64,000 nt of DNA from Paenibacillus caseinilyticus (GTDB lineage Bacteria > Bacillota > Bacilli > Paenibacillales > NBRC-103111). Position numbers and translations under genes: made by a program. The stretch's first letter is position 1. Each line of letters starts with the position of its first letter. The stretch is from assembly GCF_027533645.1 (NCBI RefSeq), contig NZ_JAQAGY010000005.1, positions 186,001 to 250,000 on the forward strand. Direction: 5' to 3'. Of the stretch, positions 1-9,751 are shown piece after piece. A model generated the notes under the pieces. That model saw only the letters and a program-made list of their open reading frames with translations, did not search any database and was not told where the DNA came from.

Positions 1-1
1 C

Positions 2-1114
2 GGCATCATCTCCATGATGATCTCGAGCTTGTCCCGCGCCTGCGCGGCCGTTACGCGCATGGCGGAAGTGCTGGAAGCGGAGAGCGGCAGGGAAGGGCTG
101 GAGGCGGGAGAAGGCGCGGGTGAGAGAGCGGAAGCCGGAGCGAAGAGTCGGCCGGCGGAAGTGAGCGCAGAAGCTGGAGCTGGAGCGAAGAGTAGGTCGG
201 CTGTAGAGAGCACGGAAGCCGAGCCGGAGAAGGCCGAGGCAGGAGAGCGGGAAGGTCCTGGAGCGAGGGGGGACGAGGAGGCGGCTTCCGGCGCAGCGGA
301 ACGGAGCTTACCGGATCTTCCGGCGTCTGAAGCGAAGCCGGTCAGGGAAATGCCGCATATGGAAGCGGGAGCGGTACAGTTCGACGGTGTGTCGTTCCGC
401 TATCCCGGTACGGCCGCGCCGGTGCTCGAATCGCTGTCGTTCGAGGTAGGCGCGGGACAGCTCGCGGTGATCCTCGGCGCCACCGGCTCGGGCAAGACGT
501 CTCTGCTGCAGCTGCTCCCCCGGCTGTACGAAGCGGAAGCGGGAGAGATCCGGATGGGCGGAGAGCCGATCCGCGGGATCGAACCGGGGCATCTTCGCCG
601 GATGATCGGCTATGTGCCGCAGGAAGCGCTGCTGTTCGGCGGCTCCGTGAAGGAGAATCTGCGCTGGGGCCGCGGGGATGCGACCCTGGATCTGGATGAG
701 ATGGTCGAAGCGGCGAGGCGCGCTCAGATCCACGAGACCATCCAGGCGATGCCGGAGCAGTATGATACCGTCATCGGGCAGAAGGGCTCCACGCTGTCGG
801 GCGGCCAGAAGCAGCGGCTGTCGATCGCCCGGGCGCTGGTACGCCGGCCGAAGCTGCTGCTGCTCGACGACTGTACGAGTGCGCTCGATGCGAGGACGGA
901 GGCCAGGCTGCTCGCCGAGCTGCGGGCGATGTCCTGCACGATTCTGCTCGTGACGCAGAAGATCACGGCGGCGCAGCAGGCGGATACGATTCTGCTGCTC
1001 GAGGACGGGAAGCTGCTGGCTCAAGGCAGCCATGACGAGCTGCTGGAATGCTCCGGCTTATACCGGAGCATCGTCCAGTCCCAAGCCAGAGAGGAGCGTG
1101 TAGGCCATGTTTAA
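2..1114 (+). CDS. ABC exporter subunit, degenerate-site half (5' partial)
   Basis: The reading frame is already open at base 2, so the transmembrane domain lies upstream and only its last helix (about residues 1-20) is visible. A low-complexity Glu/Ala/Gly-rich linker of about 90 residues follows, then a complete nucleotide-binding domain. Walker A is GATGSGKT, the Q-loop region is YVPQEALLF and the signature is a perfect LSGGQ. Walker B is LLLLDD, with Asp replacing the catalytic Glu, and the switch position reads VTQK (Gln instead of His). Those changes match the non-hydrolysing half of heterodimeric exporters such as TM287/288 and BmrCD. The stop codon overlaps the next start by 8 bp, so the two halves are translationally coupled. 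Substrate is not predictable; drug or lipid export is usual for the family. Confidence 0.9.
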   Translation, partial: GIISMMISSLSRACAAVTRMAEVLEAESGREGLEAGEGAGERAEAGAKSRPAEVSAEAGAGAKSRSAVESTEAEPEKAEAGEREGPGARGDEEAASGAAERSLPDLPASEAKPVREMPHMEAGAVQFDGVSFRYPGTAAPVLESLSFEVGAGQLAVILGATGSGKTSLLQLLPRLYEAEAGEIRMGGEPIRGIEPGHLRRMIGYVPQEALLFGGSVKENLRWGRGDATLDLDEMVEAARRAQIHETIQAMPEQYDTVIGQKGSTLSGGQKQRLSIARALVRRPKLLLLDDCTSALDARTEARLLAELRAMSCTILLVTQKITAAQQADTILLLEDGKLLAQGSHDELLECSGLYRSIVQSQAREERVGHV

Positions 1115-2957
1115 ACTGCCGGGCATTCCGGTTAGATATGCCGAAGCGCTGGAGGCGCTGCTGGCCGCGCAGGAGCCCGCAGGGGCCGGCAGGCCGAAGC
1201 CGAAGGTGCGCAACTTGAAATCCACGCTGCGGCGGATCTGGTCTTATCTGGCAGGGGCGAAGCTCATTCTGTCCCTCGTCTGCGTGCTTGTCGTCGTGAG
1301 CTCCGTACTCAGCCTGCTCAGCCCTTACTGGCTCGGTATAGCCATCGATACCTATCTGGTCGATCGGGATGCGGCCGGGCTGCTCCTGCTGCTCGGGGGG
1401 CTGGCGGCCGTATACCTGGTGCAGACCGGCGCGACCGTGCTGCAGAACTACCTCATGATCGGCACGGCCCAGCGGGCCGTTGCGGCGATGCGTTCGGACG
1501 TGTTCGCCCAGCTGCAGCGGCTGCCGATCCCCTATTTCGCGAAGCGGCAGCACGGGGAGCTTATGAGCCGGTTCACGAGCGATATCGACAACGTGAGCCA
1601 GACACTGAGCTCCTCGTTCATCCAGATCTGCTCCTCGGTGATCACCTTTACCGGGATGCTGGCGGTGATGCTGTGGCTCAGTCCGCTGCTGACGCTGATC
1701 ACGATGACGGTCGTTCCCGTGATGTTCCTCGGGATGAAGTGGATTACGCGCCGTACCGGCAGACTGTTCCGGGCCCAGCAGAAGGAGATGGGGGCCTTCA
1801 ACGGGTTCATCGAGGAGACGCTGTCCGGCCAGCTTATCGTGAAGACATTCGGCCGGGAGGAGCAGGCTGCCGCCATGTTCGGTGAGCGGAACCGGCGCCT
1901 GCAGACCGCGGCTTATTGGGCGCAGACCTATTCGGGATTTATCTCCAAGCTGATGATTATGCTGAACAATATGAGCTTCGCGCTCATTGCGGCAGCGGGG
2001 GGCGTGCTGGCTTACCAGGGGTTCGTGACGATCGGGGTGATCATTACGTTCACAGAGTATGCGAGGCAGTTCGTCCGCCCGCTGAACGATCTTGCGACCC
2101 AGTACAATACGCTGCTAGCAGCGGTAGCCGGAGCAGAGCGGGCCTTCGAGATCCTGGACGAGGAAGAGGAGAAAGACGAGCCGGGGGCCGCGGCCTTAAC
2201 GGATACTCAGGGGGATATCGAGTTCCGCGGCGTGACGTTCGCCTACGGAGAGGGAGAGCCGACGCTGGCTGACCTGAACTTCCGGGTGAAGCCGGGGCAG
2301 ACAGCCGCGCTCGTCGGTTCCACCGGGGCAGGCAAGACGACGATCGTCCAGCTGCTGACCCGCTTCTATGATATCCGCAGCGGGCAGATCCTCATCGACG
2401 GACAGGATATCCGGTCGCTCCAGCGGGCCGGCCTGCGCCGTCTTATGGGCTTCGTGCTGCAGGATTCCGTGCTCTTCGACGCTTCGATCCGGGAGAATAT
2501 CCGGTACGGGCGGCTGGACGCCACGGATGAGGAGGTCGAGCAGGCGGCGAAGCTCGCCAACGCGCACGGCTTCATCTCCAAGCTGCCGCAGGGCTACGAC
2601 ACGTCACTGCACCAAGGCGGCAGCGGGATCTCGCACGGCCAGAAGCAGCTGCTGGCGATCGCCCGGGCGATGCTGGCCGACCCGGCCATCCTCATCCTGG
2701 ATGAGGCGACGAGCAGCATCGACACCGTGACGGAGGTGCGCATCCAGGAGGCGCTGTCCCGGCTCATGCAGGGGCGGACGAACCTGGTTATCGCCCACCG
2801 GCTGAACACGATCCGTCAAGCGGATCTCATCATCGTGCTGGATCGGGGCCGCGTGGCGGAGATGGGCTCGCATGAGGAGCTGATCGGTCTCCGGGGAGCC
2901 TATTACGGACTGTACGAAGCGCGGGTACAGGAGGAGGACGACAAGAGCCCTGTTTAA
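1107..2957 (+). CDS. ABC exporter subunit, catalytic half
   Basis: 616 residues with a six-helix exporter transmembrane domain (about 50-340) fused to a nucleotide-binding domain (about 370-605). Walker A is GSTGAGKT and Walker B is ILILDEATS with the catalytic Glu; the switch His is present (IAHR). The signature is degenerate (ISHGQ rather than LSGGQ). This complements the upstream subunit: the canonical ATP site uses Walker motifs from this protein and LSGGQ from its partner, and the degenerate site uses the opposite pair. The start overlaps the end of the upstream gene, so this is a two-gene operon encoding an obligate heterodimer in the cytoplasmic membrane. Confidence 0.95.
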   Translation: MFKLPGIPVRYAEALEALLAAQEPAGAGRPKPKVRNLKSTLRRIWSYLAGAKLILSLVCVLVVVSSVLSLLSPYWLGIAIDTYLVDRDAAGLLLLLGGLAAVYLVQTGATVLQNYLMIGTAQRAVAAMRSDVFAQLQRLPIPYFAKRQHGELMSRFTSDIDNVSQTLSSSFIQICSSVITFTGMLAVMLWLSPLLTLITMTVVPVMFLGMKWITRRTGRLFRAQQKEMGAFNGFIEETLSGQLIVKTFGREEQAAAMFGERNRRLQTAAYWAQTYSGFISKLMIMLNNMSFALIAAAGGVLAYQGFVTIGVIITFTEYARQFVRPLNDLATQYNTLLAAVAGAERAFEILDEEEEKDEPGAAALTDTQGDIEFRGVTFAYGEGEPTLADLNFRVKPGQTAALVGSTGAGKTTIVQLLTRFYDIRSGQILIDGQDIRSLQRAGLRRLMGFVLQDSVLFDASIRENIRYGRLDATDEEVEQAAKLANAHGFISKLPQGYDTSLHQGGSGISHGQKQLLAIARAMLADPAILILDEATSSIDTVTEVRIQEALSRLMQGRTNLVIAHRLNTIRQADLIIVLDRGRVAEMGSHEELIGLRGAYYGLYEARVQEEDDKSPV

Positions 2958-3063
2958 CGCGGTCAATCATTTAGGACACGAAACAGGCGGGTCGCCCGGA
3001 GGCAGACGGTGAATATACGGATTCGCTCATAGAAGAGGAATAGTTACGGCGGGAAAGAAGAAC

Positions 3064-3092
3064 GGCCGGTGGTCATGGACTGCCGGCCTTTT
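3064..3092 (+). terminator. Terminator after ABC exporter operon
   Basis: GGCCGG at 3064-3069 pairs with CCGGCC at 3083-3088, with further pairing inside the loop, followed by four T. It lies about 105 bp after the exporter stop. The remainder of the 2958-3354 gap holds no convincing ORF. Confidence 0.6.
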
Positions 3093-3250
3093 GGTATGAA
3101 GGGGCTGGAACTGAACGGGCGTTTTCAGCTGAGCGCCTAACCGAATGCCCATCGCTCTCCCACGCACCTCACCTCATCCGGGCTACCTCTCTCCCATCGG
3201 GGCATTTTGGCATGCGTGTCGGTATTTACCGAAAATTGTTGTTTGCACTT

Positions 3251-3281
3251 TTGTCCCAAATGTTTATATTTACATTATAAT
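3251..3281 (+). promoter_or_regulatory. Candidate promoter of potABCD
   Basis: A perfect TATAAT at 3276-3281 has TTGTCC 19 bp upstream at 3251-3256. The -10 box lies about 75 bp before the potA start. The local sequence is AT-rich compared with its surroundings. Confidence 0.55.
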
Positions 3282-3354
3282 GCGTAGGAACGGAATTCCG
3301 GCTTCACGCTCAAGTCGTGCGCCATTTCTTTCATACCCAATCAAGGAGGCTCCC

Positions 3355-4461
3355 ATGTCCGATCCGACCATCATCCGCTTCGAGCGGGTCACCCAGCGGT
3401 ACGATGACCAGACGACCGTGCTGGACAACGTCAGCTTCGAGATCCAGCGGGGCAAATTCTACACGCTGCTCGGCCCCTCCGGCTGCGGCAAGACAACCAT
3501 CCTGCGCCTGATCGCCGGGTTCATCCAGCCGACGGAAGGCAGCATTTATTTCAACGGGAAGATCATCAACCTCATCCCAGCCAATAAGCGGCAGGTGAAC
3601 ACCGTGTTCCAGGATTACGCGCTGTTCCCGCATCTGAATGTGTTCGAGAACGTCGCCTTCGGCCTGCGCGTCAAGAAAATGAAGAACGACGATATCACCC
3701 GCAAAGTGAAGGAAGCGCTCCGCTTCGTCAATCTCGAAGGCTATGAGAGCCGGGAGATCACCGAGATGTCCGGGGGCCAGCGCCAGCGCGTGGCGATCGC
3801 CCGGGCCATCGTGAACGAGCCGGAGATTATCCTGCTCGACGAGCCGCTCTCGGCGCTGGATCTCAAGCTCCGCACGGAGATGCAGTACGAGCTGCGCGAG
3901 CTGCAGCGCCGCCTCGGCATCACGTTCATCTTCGTGACGCACGACCAGGAAGAGGCGCTCGCGATGTCCGACGAGATCTTCGTCCTCGACAAAGGCCGGA
4001 TCCAGCAGAGCGGGACGCCGACGGACATCTATGACGAGCCGATCAACCGCTTCGTGGCCGACTTCATCGGCGAATCGAACATCGTCGCCGGCCGCATGAT
4101 CGAGGACTATGTCGTGGAGTTCAACGGCCGGCGCTTCGAGTGCCTCGACGGCGGGTTCCATCCGAATGAGGCCGTTGAGATCGTCATCCGTCCGGAGGAC
4201 CTGGAGATTACCGCAGCCGATCAGGGCAAGGTACAGGTCCGCGTCGACACCCAGCTGTTCCGCGGAGTCCACTACGAGATTTCCTGCTATGACGACGGCG
4301 GGAACGAATGGCTCGTGCACTCCACGAAGAAGGCGGAGGTAGGGGGCCGCATCGGGCTGTACTTTGATCCGGAATCGATCCACGTCATGCGCTTCGGCGA
4401 GACGGAGGAAGAGTTCGACAAGCGGCTCGAGGCGTACCAAGAGGACAGCCATGGGGACTAG
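3355..4461 (+). CDS. potA: Spermidine/putrescine ABC importer ATPase PotA
   Basis: 368 residues. The ATG at 3355 is chosen over in-frame upstream codons because AAGGAGG sits just before it and the upstream extension overlaps the promoter. The protein starts with an importer-type ATPase domain: Walker [10 protein letters not shown] (about 38-46), signature MSGGQRQR and Walker [17 protein letters not shown]-like C-terminal domain follows, typical of PotA, MalK and UgpC. It powers uptake of polyamines through PotBC. It opens a four-gene operon whose junctions all overlap (11 bp with potB). Confidence 0.93.
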   Translation: MSDPTIIRFERVTQRYDDQTTVLDNVSFEIQRGKFYTLLGPSGCGKTTILRLIAGFIQPTEGSIYFNGKIINLIPANKRQVNTVFQDYALFPHLNVFENVAFGLRVKKMKNDDITRKVKEALRFVNLEGYESREITEMSGGQRQRVAIARAIVNEPEIILLDEPLSALDLKLRTEMQYELRELQRRLGITFIFVTHDQEEALAMSDEIFVLDKGRIQQSGTPTDIYDEPINRFVADFIGESNIVAGRMIEDYVVEFNGRRFECLDGGFHPNEAVEIVIRPEDLEITAADQGKVQVRVDTQLFRGVHYEISCYDDGGNEWLVHSTKKAEVGGRIGLYFDPESIHVMRFGETEEEFDKRLEAYQEDSHGD

Positions 4462-5263
4462 GGGAGCCGCGCGCAGCGCGTATCTGATTCCGTATCTCCT
4501 GTGGATGGTGCTGTTCGTCGCAGCGCCGATTCTGCTCATCGTGTACTACTCCTTCTTCGATGTGGAGGGGAACTTCACCCTGGCCAACTACGGGAAGTTC
4601 TTCACGCCCGTGTATTGGAGAATGAGCGTCAGCTCGTTCTGGTATGCTCTGCTCATCACGCTGTTCTCGCTGCTGATCGCTTACCCGACGGCTTATCTGC
4701 TCACGAAGACCAAGCATAAGCAGCTGTGGCTGCTGCTCATCATTCTGCCGACGTGGATCAACCTGCTGCTGAAGGTGTATGCGTTCCTCGGCATCTTCGG
4801 CACGTACGGCACCGCCAACCAGCTGCTGGAGCTGCTCGGCATCGGCACGCAGCAGATTCTCTTCACGGACTTCAGCTTCGTGTTCGTGTCCGTGTATATT
4901 TTCATCCCATTCATGATTCTGCCGATCTTCAATGCGCTCGAAGAGCTGAACCCGTCGCTCGTCGATGCCTCGCGGGACCTCGGGGCCTCCGCCTGGACGA
5001 CGTTCCGCCGGGTCGTCTTCCCGCTCACCCTGGACGGGGTCAAGGCGGGCTGCCAAGCCGTGTTCATCCCGGCGTTGTCGCTGTTCATGATCACGCGTCT
5101 GGTCGCCGGCAACCGGGTCATCACGCTCGGTACGGCGATCGAACAGCACTTCCTGGTCACCCAGGACTGGGGGATCGGCGCGACGATTGCCGTCTTCCTC
5201 ATCTTGGCGATGGCGGTTATCATGATCTTGACCGGCAGCCGGAAGCGGGGAGGGATCGTATGA
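4451..5263 (+). CDS. potB: Spermidine/putrescine ABC importer permease PotB
   Basis: 270 residues. ATG 4451 overlaps the end of potA by 11 bp; the longer frame beginning further upstream is only read-through of potA sequence. It has about six hydrophobic segments and the importer EAA-type loop ([19 protein letters not shown], about 173-191) that contacts the ATPase. The N-terminus ([13 protein letters not shown]) is a classical first helix. PotB and PotC form the membrane channel of the polyamine importer. The stop overlaps the potC start as ATGA. Confidence 0.92.
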   Translation: MGTRGAARSAYLIPYLLWMVLFVAAPILLIVYYSFFDVEGNFTLANYGKFFTPVYWRMSVSSFWYALLITLFSLLIAYPTAYLLTKTKHKQLWLLLIILPTWINLLLKVYAFLGIFGTYGTANQLLELLGIGTQQILFTDFSFVFVSVYIFIPFMILPIFNALEELNPSLVDASRDLGASAWTTFRRVVFPLTLDGVKAGCQAVFIPALSLFMITRLVAGNRVITLGTAIEQHFLVTQDWGIGATIAVFLILAMAVIMILTGSRKRGGIV

Positions 5264-6069
5264 AGAAGCGCTGGAGAATCTCGAATCTGTACCTGCTCGC
5301 GGTATTCTTCATTCTGTATGCCCCCATTCTGTATCTCGGGTACTACTCCTTCAACAGCGGGGGCAATATGCACGAGTTCGAAGGCTTCACGCTCGAACAT
5401 TATGCGGCGGTCTTCCAGGATACCCGCCTGCTGATCATCGTGCTGAACACGCTGGTCATTGCGCTGCTGTCCTCGGCACTGGCGACGATCATCGGGGTGG
5501 CGGGGGCGCTGTTCATTCACCGGCTGCGCCGGCGCAGCACGAAGCAGACGCTGCTCACGCTGAACAACGTGCTGATCGTCTCGCCCGACGTAGTCATCGG
5601 CGCGTCGTTCCTGATCCTCTTCACGATCGCCGGCATCAAGCTCGGGTTCGCCTCCGTGCTCCTGTCGCATATTGCCTTCAGCGTGCCGATCGTTGTTCTG
5701 ATGGTGCTGCCGAAGCTGCAGGAGATGAGCCCGACGCTCGTCGACGCGGCCGAAGATCTCGGGGCTACCCGGTGGGATGTGCTGACGAAGGTGGTGCTGC
5801 CGTTCATCCGGCCGGGGGTCTTCGCCGGATTCTTCATGGCGCTGACCTATTCGCTCGACGACTTCGCGGTGACGTTCTTCGTGACGGGCAACGGGTATTC
5901 CACACTCGCCGTCGAGATCTACTCGCGGGCGCGGCAGGGCATCTCGCTGTCGATTAATGCGCTGTCGACGCTGATCTTCCTCTTCACGCTGCTGCTGGTA
6001 CTCGGCTATTACGTCATGAACCGGCGCAGCGCGAGAACCAAGTCTTTGACCCAGGGGGTGCGGCCATGA
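5260..6069 (+). CDS. potC: Spermidine/putrescine ABC importer permease PotC
   Basis: 269 residues starting at the ATG of an ATGA overlap with potB (GGGAGGG lies upstream). The second permease has six predicted membrane segments and the EAA loop VDAAEDLGATRWDVLTKVV. Much longer in-frame extensions upstream are shadow translation of potB. It ends in another ATGA overlap with potD, supporting a single polycistronic message. Confidence 0.92.
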   Translation: MKKRWRISNLYLLAVFFILYAPILYLGYYSFNSGGNMHEFEGFTLEHYAAVFQDTRLLIIVLNTLVIALLSSALATIIGVAGALFIHRLRRRSTKQTLLTLNNVLIVSPDVVIGASFLILFTIAGIKLGFASVLLSHIAFSVPIVVLMVLPKLQEMSPTLVDAAEDLGATRWDVLTKVVLPFIRPGVFAGFFMALTYSLDDFAVTFFVTGNGYSTLAVEIYSRARQGISLSINALSTLIFLFTLLLVLGYYVMNRRSARTKSLTQGVRP

Positions 6070-7142
6070 AACCGCTCGTCCGGTTATTCGTTACCGTGTT
6101 TGCGGCTGCTTTTATCCTCATGTACCTGGCCTCTTACCTGAATACTTCGGAAGGGTATTCCGGCGAGAATACGCTCACCGTGTACAATTGGGGCGATTAT
6201 ATCGATCCCGAGCTTCTCGAGAAGTTCGAGGAGCGGACGGGGATCAAGGTCATCTACCAGACGTTCGATTCCAACGAGGCCATGATGACGAAGATTACGC
6301 AAGGGGGGACCACGTTCGATGTGGCCGTACCTTCGGAATACGCTCTGAGCAAAATGAAAGACGAAGGCTTGCTCCTGCCCATCGATCCGGTGCGGCTGCC
6401 GAACCTGAAGCACATCAACCCGCGGTTCCTGAACCTCCCTTTCGATCCGGGCAACAAGTTTTCGGTTCCTTACTTCTGGGGGACGGTGGGGATTATTTAT
6501 AACCCCGAGCTGCTCGAGGAGGGCAAGACGTTCACGAGCTGGAACGATCTGTGGGACGAGAAGCTGAAGAACCAGATTCTGCTCGTCGACGGGGCGCGGG
6601 AAGTGATGGGCATGGGGCTGAACTCCCTCGGCTACTCGCTGAACGACCGGGAGGAGGCGCATCTGCAGGAAGCGAAAGCGAAGCTCGATACGCTGACGCC
6701 GAACGTCAAGGCGATCGTCGGCGACGAGATCAAGATGCTGCTGGCGAACGAGGAAGCCGCCGTGGGCGTCGTCTGGTCCGGCGATGCCTCCGAGATTATG
6801 GACGAGAACGACAAGCTCGACTATGTCGTGCCGGAGGAAGGCTCGAACCTGTGGTTCGACAACATGGTTATCCCGAAGACGGCGCATAACATCGAGGGAG
6901 CGCATGCGTTCATCAATTTCATGCTGGACCCGGAAGTCGCAGCGCAGAACGCCGAGTATGTCGGCTACTCCACGCCGAACGAGAGCGCGATGGCATTCCT
7001 GCCGGAGGACATCTCGGGCGACAAACGCTTCTACCCGGAGCCGGAGCTGACGGAGAAGCTGGAAGTCTACGAGAACCTCGGCAAACGGATGCTGTCGCAT
7101 TATAATGAGTTGTTCCTGGAGTTCAAGATGCACCGGAAGTGA
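6066..7142 (+). CDS. potD: Polyamine-binding protein PotD
   Basis: 358 residues. An N-terminal hydrophobic segment (about 5-25) contains no cysteine, so this is not a classical lipoprotein; it is probably held by an uncleaved signal anchor, as in several Firmicute PotD proteins. The mature part begins TLTVYNWGDYIDPELLEKF and carries the family stretches VIYQTFDSNEAM, VPSEY, PYFWGTVG and NLWFDNMVIPKT. It captures spermidine or putrescine outside the membrane and delivers it to PotBC. The ATGA overlap with potC couples its translation to the permeases. A terminator follows directly. Confidence 0.94.
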   Translation: MKPLVRLFVTVFAAAFILMYLASYLNTSEGYSGENTLTVYNWGDYIDPELLEKFEERTGIKVIYQTFDSNEAMMTKITQGGTTFDVAVPSEYALSKMKDEGLLLPIDPVRLPNLKHINPRFLNLPFDPGNKFSVPYFWGTVGIIYNPELLEEGKTFTSWNDLWDEKLKNQILLVDGAREVMGMGLNSLGYSLNDREEAHLQEAKAKLDTLTPNVKAIVGDEIKMLLANEEAAVGVVWSGDASEIMDENDKLDYVVPEEGSNLWFDNMVIPKTAHNIEGAHAFINFMLDPEVAAQNAEYVGYSTPNESAMAFLPEDISGDKRFYPEPELTEKLEVYENLGKRMLSHYNELFLEFKMHRK

Positions 7143-7147
7143 ATGGA

Positions 7148-7222
7148 AGAGCCTGCCCAAGCAATGTGCTGGGGCAGGCTCTTATTCAACTAAGGCCCCT
7201 TGCGTAAACGGGGCCTTTTTGT
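7148..7222 (+). terminator. Double hairpin terminator after potD
   Basis: A first stem pairs AAGAGCCTGCCC (7147-7158) with GGGCAGGCTCTT (7172-7183). A second pairs AAGGCCCC (7192-7199) with GGGGCCTT (7210-7217) followed by T residues. The second is a textbook intrinsic terminator for the pot operon. Confidence 0.8.
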
Positions 7223-7274
7223 GTACTACGGTAGGGCTCTTTGGTTGGTTATGCAAAAGAAACAGTCCTCGGGG

Positions 7275-7691
7275 TTATCGTGCTGCACGGCGGATCATCA
7301 TTTCCTGTCGAACGAAACCGTACTTCTCATAGAGTCCATGCGCGTCTCGTGTACCAAGATGAATCGACGTATGGCGAATGCGAGGATGGTCGACCACCAC
7401 AGCCATCATCCATTTGCCGAGTCCTTTTCCGCGATGTTCCGTGTCGACGATCACGTCGCACAGCCAGGAAAAGGTGGTTCCATCCGTTACAACCCGCATG
7501 AATCCTACTTGAAGTCCGGCCGTGCTGTAGACTCCGAGACAAAGCGATTCTTTCAAGCTGTTCATGATGGTATCTTCCGGCCGTTCTGCGGCCCAATAAC
7601 TGCTCTTCAATAATGCAATGATTACATCCGGCTGCAGCTCTTCCACACGGTCACTGATTCGGTAAGGCAGGCAATCATGAATCCACTCCAT
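7275..7691 (-). CDS. GNAT family N-acetyltransferase
   Basis: 138 residues from the ATG at 7691, chosen because AGGAGG stands 8 bases upstream; a longer frame from 7766 has no such site. The acetyl-CoA pyrophosphate-binding loop appears as HRGKGLGKWMM, preceded by CDVIVDTE in strand beta-4. The C-terminal part (GTRDAHGLYEKYGF) is typical of GNAT proteins close to Bacillus YjdJ/YkkB-like enzymes. The substrate is unknown. It diverges from the MocR-type regulator at 7798, with about 100 bp between the starts, so that regulator may control it. Confidence 0.85.
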   Translation of the reverse strand: MEWIHDCLPYRISDRVEELQPDVIIALLKSSYWAAERPEDTIMNSLKESLCLGVYSTAGLQVGFMRVVTDGTTFSWLCDVIVDTEHRGKGLGKWMMAVVVDHPRIRHTSIHLGTRDAHGLYEKYGFVRQEMMIRRAAR

Positions 7692-7797
7692 CTGTATACC
7701 TCCTATATTCGTAATGTGTTTAGTATAATGGTAACAGTTAGAAGAGAAAAATGAATTATTTTGCAACTATACCCATACAGATCGGGGTGGAAAGATC

Positions 7798-9177
7798 ATG
7801 AAATACGAGAATGTGAAGGACCATCTGAAACAACAGATTAACAGTGGGGCGATCAAGCAGGGAGGTAAATTACCGTCCATCCGAGAGCTTAGTATCCAAT
7901 GGGAGTGCAGCAAAAACACCGTAATCCGAGCCATCGATGAGTTGGAAAAAGAACACCTGATTTACTCGGTACCGAAGAGTGGTCACTACGTGATTGTTCG
8001 TTCCTCCCCGTCTGAGGATCGGCCGGAAGGGCGGATTGATTTTGCAGAAGCTGCTCCGGATCCTGGTATCATCCCCTATGAAGAAATTCAGCACGGGTTG
8101 AACCGGGCGGTACAGCTATACGGGGATCACCTTTTTACCTACGGCGATCCGCTCGGGTTTCTATCTCTACGCGAGGCTATATCCCGACACCTGGCAGTCT
8201 CTCAAATCTTTGCTGGACCCGAACGGATCTGCGTCGTCTCCGGCGCCCAACAAGCCCTTCACTTGCTTGCCTCCATGCCGTTCCCGAATGGGAAATCGGT
8301 TATCTTGGTCGAACAGCCCTGCTATGCCGGAATGTTGAAAATAATAGGTCTGCTCGGAGTAACTGCAATCGGAATTGCCCGAACGGAATCAGGCCTTGAC
8401 CTTGATGAACTGGAACGGCATTTTCGGAACAATTCCATTAAATTTTTTTATACGGTCCCCCGATACCACAACCCGCTCGGAACCAGCTTGTCACGTCGGG
8501 AGAAAGAAGCAATCGCATCCATGGCGGAGAAATATGATGTGTATATCGTGGAGGACGACTATCTCGCAGACTTGGAAACGGACAGCAAATCCGATCCAAT
8601 CTGCAGCTATGATAATTCGGGCCGCGTGATCTACATCCGAAGCTTTTCCAAAATAATGCTGCCGGGCCTGCGACTCGGTGCCGCTGTACTTCCCGAAGCA
8701 TTCATCACTTTGTTCCGAATGTACAAATCGTCGAGCGATTTAAGCACAGCAGCCCTTTCACAAGCCGCATTGGAGATTCATCTGGGCAGCGGATTGTTTC
8801 AGCGCCACGCCGCCCTGATGAGGGAACGCTACGGCATTCGAATGAAGGCTCTTCAGAAGGCATGCAGCCGATATTTGAACGAGGGCTTCCGTCTAAGCAA
8901 GTCCGCCGGGGGTATATTTGCCCAACTCGAGCTGCCCCATCATTTGGCGGCAGAGGAGCTGGCCGCGGCTCTTCGACAGAAGGACGTGTATGTCTTTCCT
9001 ACGATGCATTACTACCTTCCTAGCGTGGAAAGCGCGAACAGCTGGCGCCTCAGCATTATTCGCACGAACGAAAACAAGATTGAGGACGGCATCCGGATCA
9101 TCCGCCAGACGGCCGACGAACTAATGAGCCAAAGAAGTACAAACAAACTTAGCCGATCAGCCATTACTTGGATGTAG
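7798..9177 (+). CDS. MocR/PdxR-type regulator (GntR HTH fused to aminotransferase)
   Basis: 459 residues. Residues 1-65 form a GntR winged helix (KLPSIRELSIQW, SKNTVIRAIDELEKE). Residues about 90-445 are a fold-type I aminotransferase domain. Visible family motifs are GAQQALHLL, TVPRYHNPLGTSLS, VEDDYLADL and the PLP-lysine motif SFSKIMLPGLRLG. Such proteins sense PLP or an amino-acid/PLP adduct and regulate nearby divergent genes. The divergent GNAT gene is the obvious candidate target. Codon usage is less GC-biased than in the pot operon. Confidence 0.9.
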   Translation: MKYENVKDHLKQQINSGAIKQGGKLPSIRELSIQWECSKNTVIRAIDELEKEHLIYSVPKSGHYVIVRSSPSEDRPEGRIDFAEAAPDPGIIPYEEIQHGLNRAVQLYGDHLFTYGDPLGFLSLREAISRHLAVSQIFAGPERICVVSGAQQALHLLASMPFPNGKSVILVEQPCYAGMLKIIGLLGVTAIGIARTESGLDLDELERHFRNNSIKFFYTVPRYHNPLGTSLSRREKEAIASMAEKYDVYIVEDDYLADLETDSKSDPICSYDNSGRVIYIRSFSKIMLPGLRLGAAVLPEAFITLFRMYKSSSDLSTAALSQAALEIHLGSGLFQRHAALMRERYGIRMKALQKACSRYLNEGFRLSKSAGGIFAQLELPHHLAAEELAAALRQKDVYVFPTMHYYLPSVESANSWRLSIIRTNENKIEDGIRIIRQTADELMSQRSTNKLSRSAITWM

Positions 9178-9315
9178 GAGTGGCCACTTTATACTGTACC
9201 ATGAACCCCCGCCGACAATTTCTCTGTATTGAACTAACATTCCAGTTATTTCAATGAAGAAGAAGGCAGCTGCCACAAGGGTGATATGCTCCCTGGGCAT
9301 TACTATCGTTCACAG

Positions 9316-9726
9316 TCAGCTTAACTTCTTGGTAAGCAGTATTTCCAATGGTTGTGTATCAAGCAGTAAGCACCCTGCATCTTTATAGCCTAGTTTTCTA
9401 TAAAAATGTTGGGCTCCTTCATCAGCCTGAGTGGATGTCATAGACATGTTGAAGCCCCTTTGTTTCATTTGATCCTCCCAGAAGAGGACAACTTTCTTGC
9501 CTGCACCCTTGCCTCGATAGGGTTCATCAACCCAAATCATATTCATAAAAGGGATGTTGTCCCAAAAATAACCAAATCTCATCCATCCGATATTACTTTC
9601 ATCTTGGTTCCGCAGTATATATATTTCATTTTCTTTTATTTTTGTCAGTAGGAGGCTCTCTGAAATATGATCGTCACGGACGCTTATGTACTCATAGTCT
9701 GACTCATTCGCAAAAACGATGTTCAT
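9316..9726 (-). CDS. GNAT family N-acetyltransferase
   Basis: 136 residues in AT-rich DNA. The acetyl-CoA loop reads DEPYRGKGAGKKVV after the strand MNMIWV, and the C-terminal HFYRKLGYKDAG is a typical GNAT closing motif. The start ATG at 9726 is preceded on the minus strand by a run of nine G residues that must serve as the Shine-Dalgarno region. Substrate unknown. The AT-rich composition suggests separate acquisition. Confidence 0.85.
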   Translation of the reverse strand: MNIVFANESDYEYISVRDDHISESLLLTKIKENEIYILRNQDESNIGWMRFGYFWDNIPFMNMIWVDEPYRGKGAGKKVVLFWEDQMKQRGFNMSMTSTQADEGAQHFYRKLGYKDAGCLLLDTQPLEILLTKKLS

Positions 9727-9751
9727 TGTTATTCCCCCCCCCTTTTTATGT

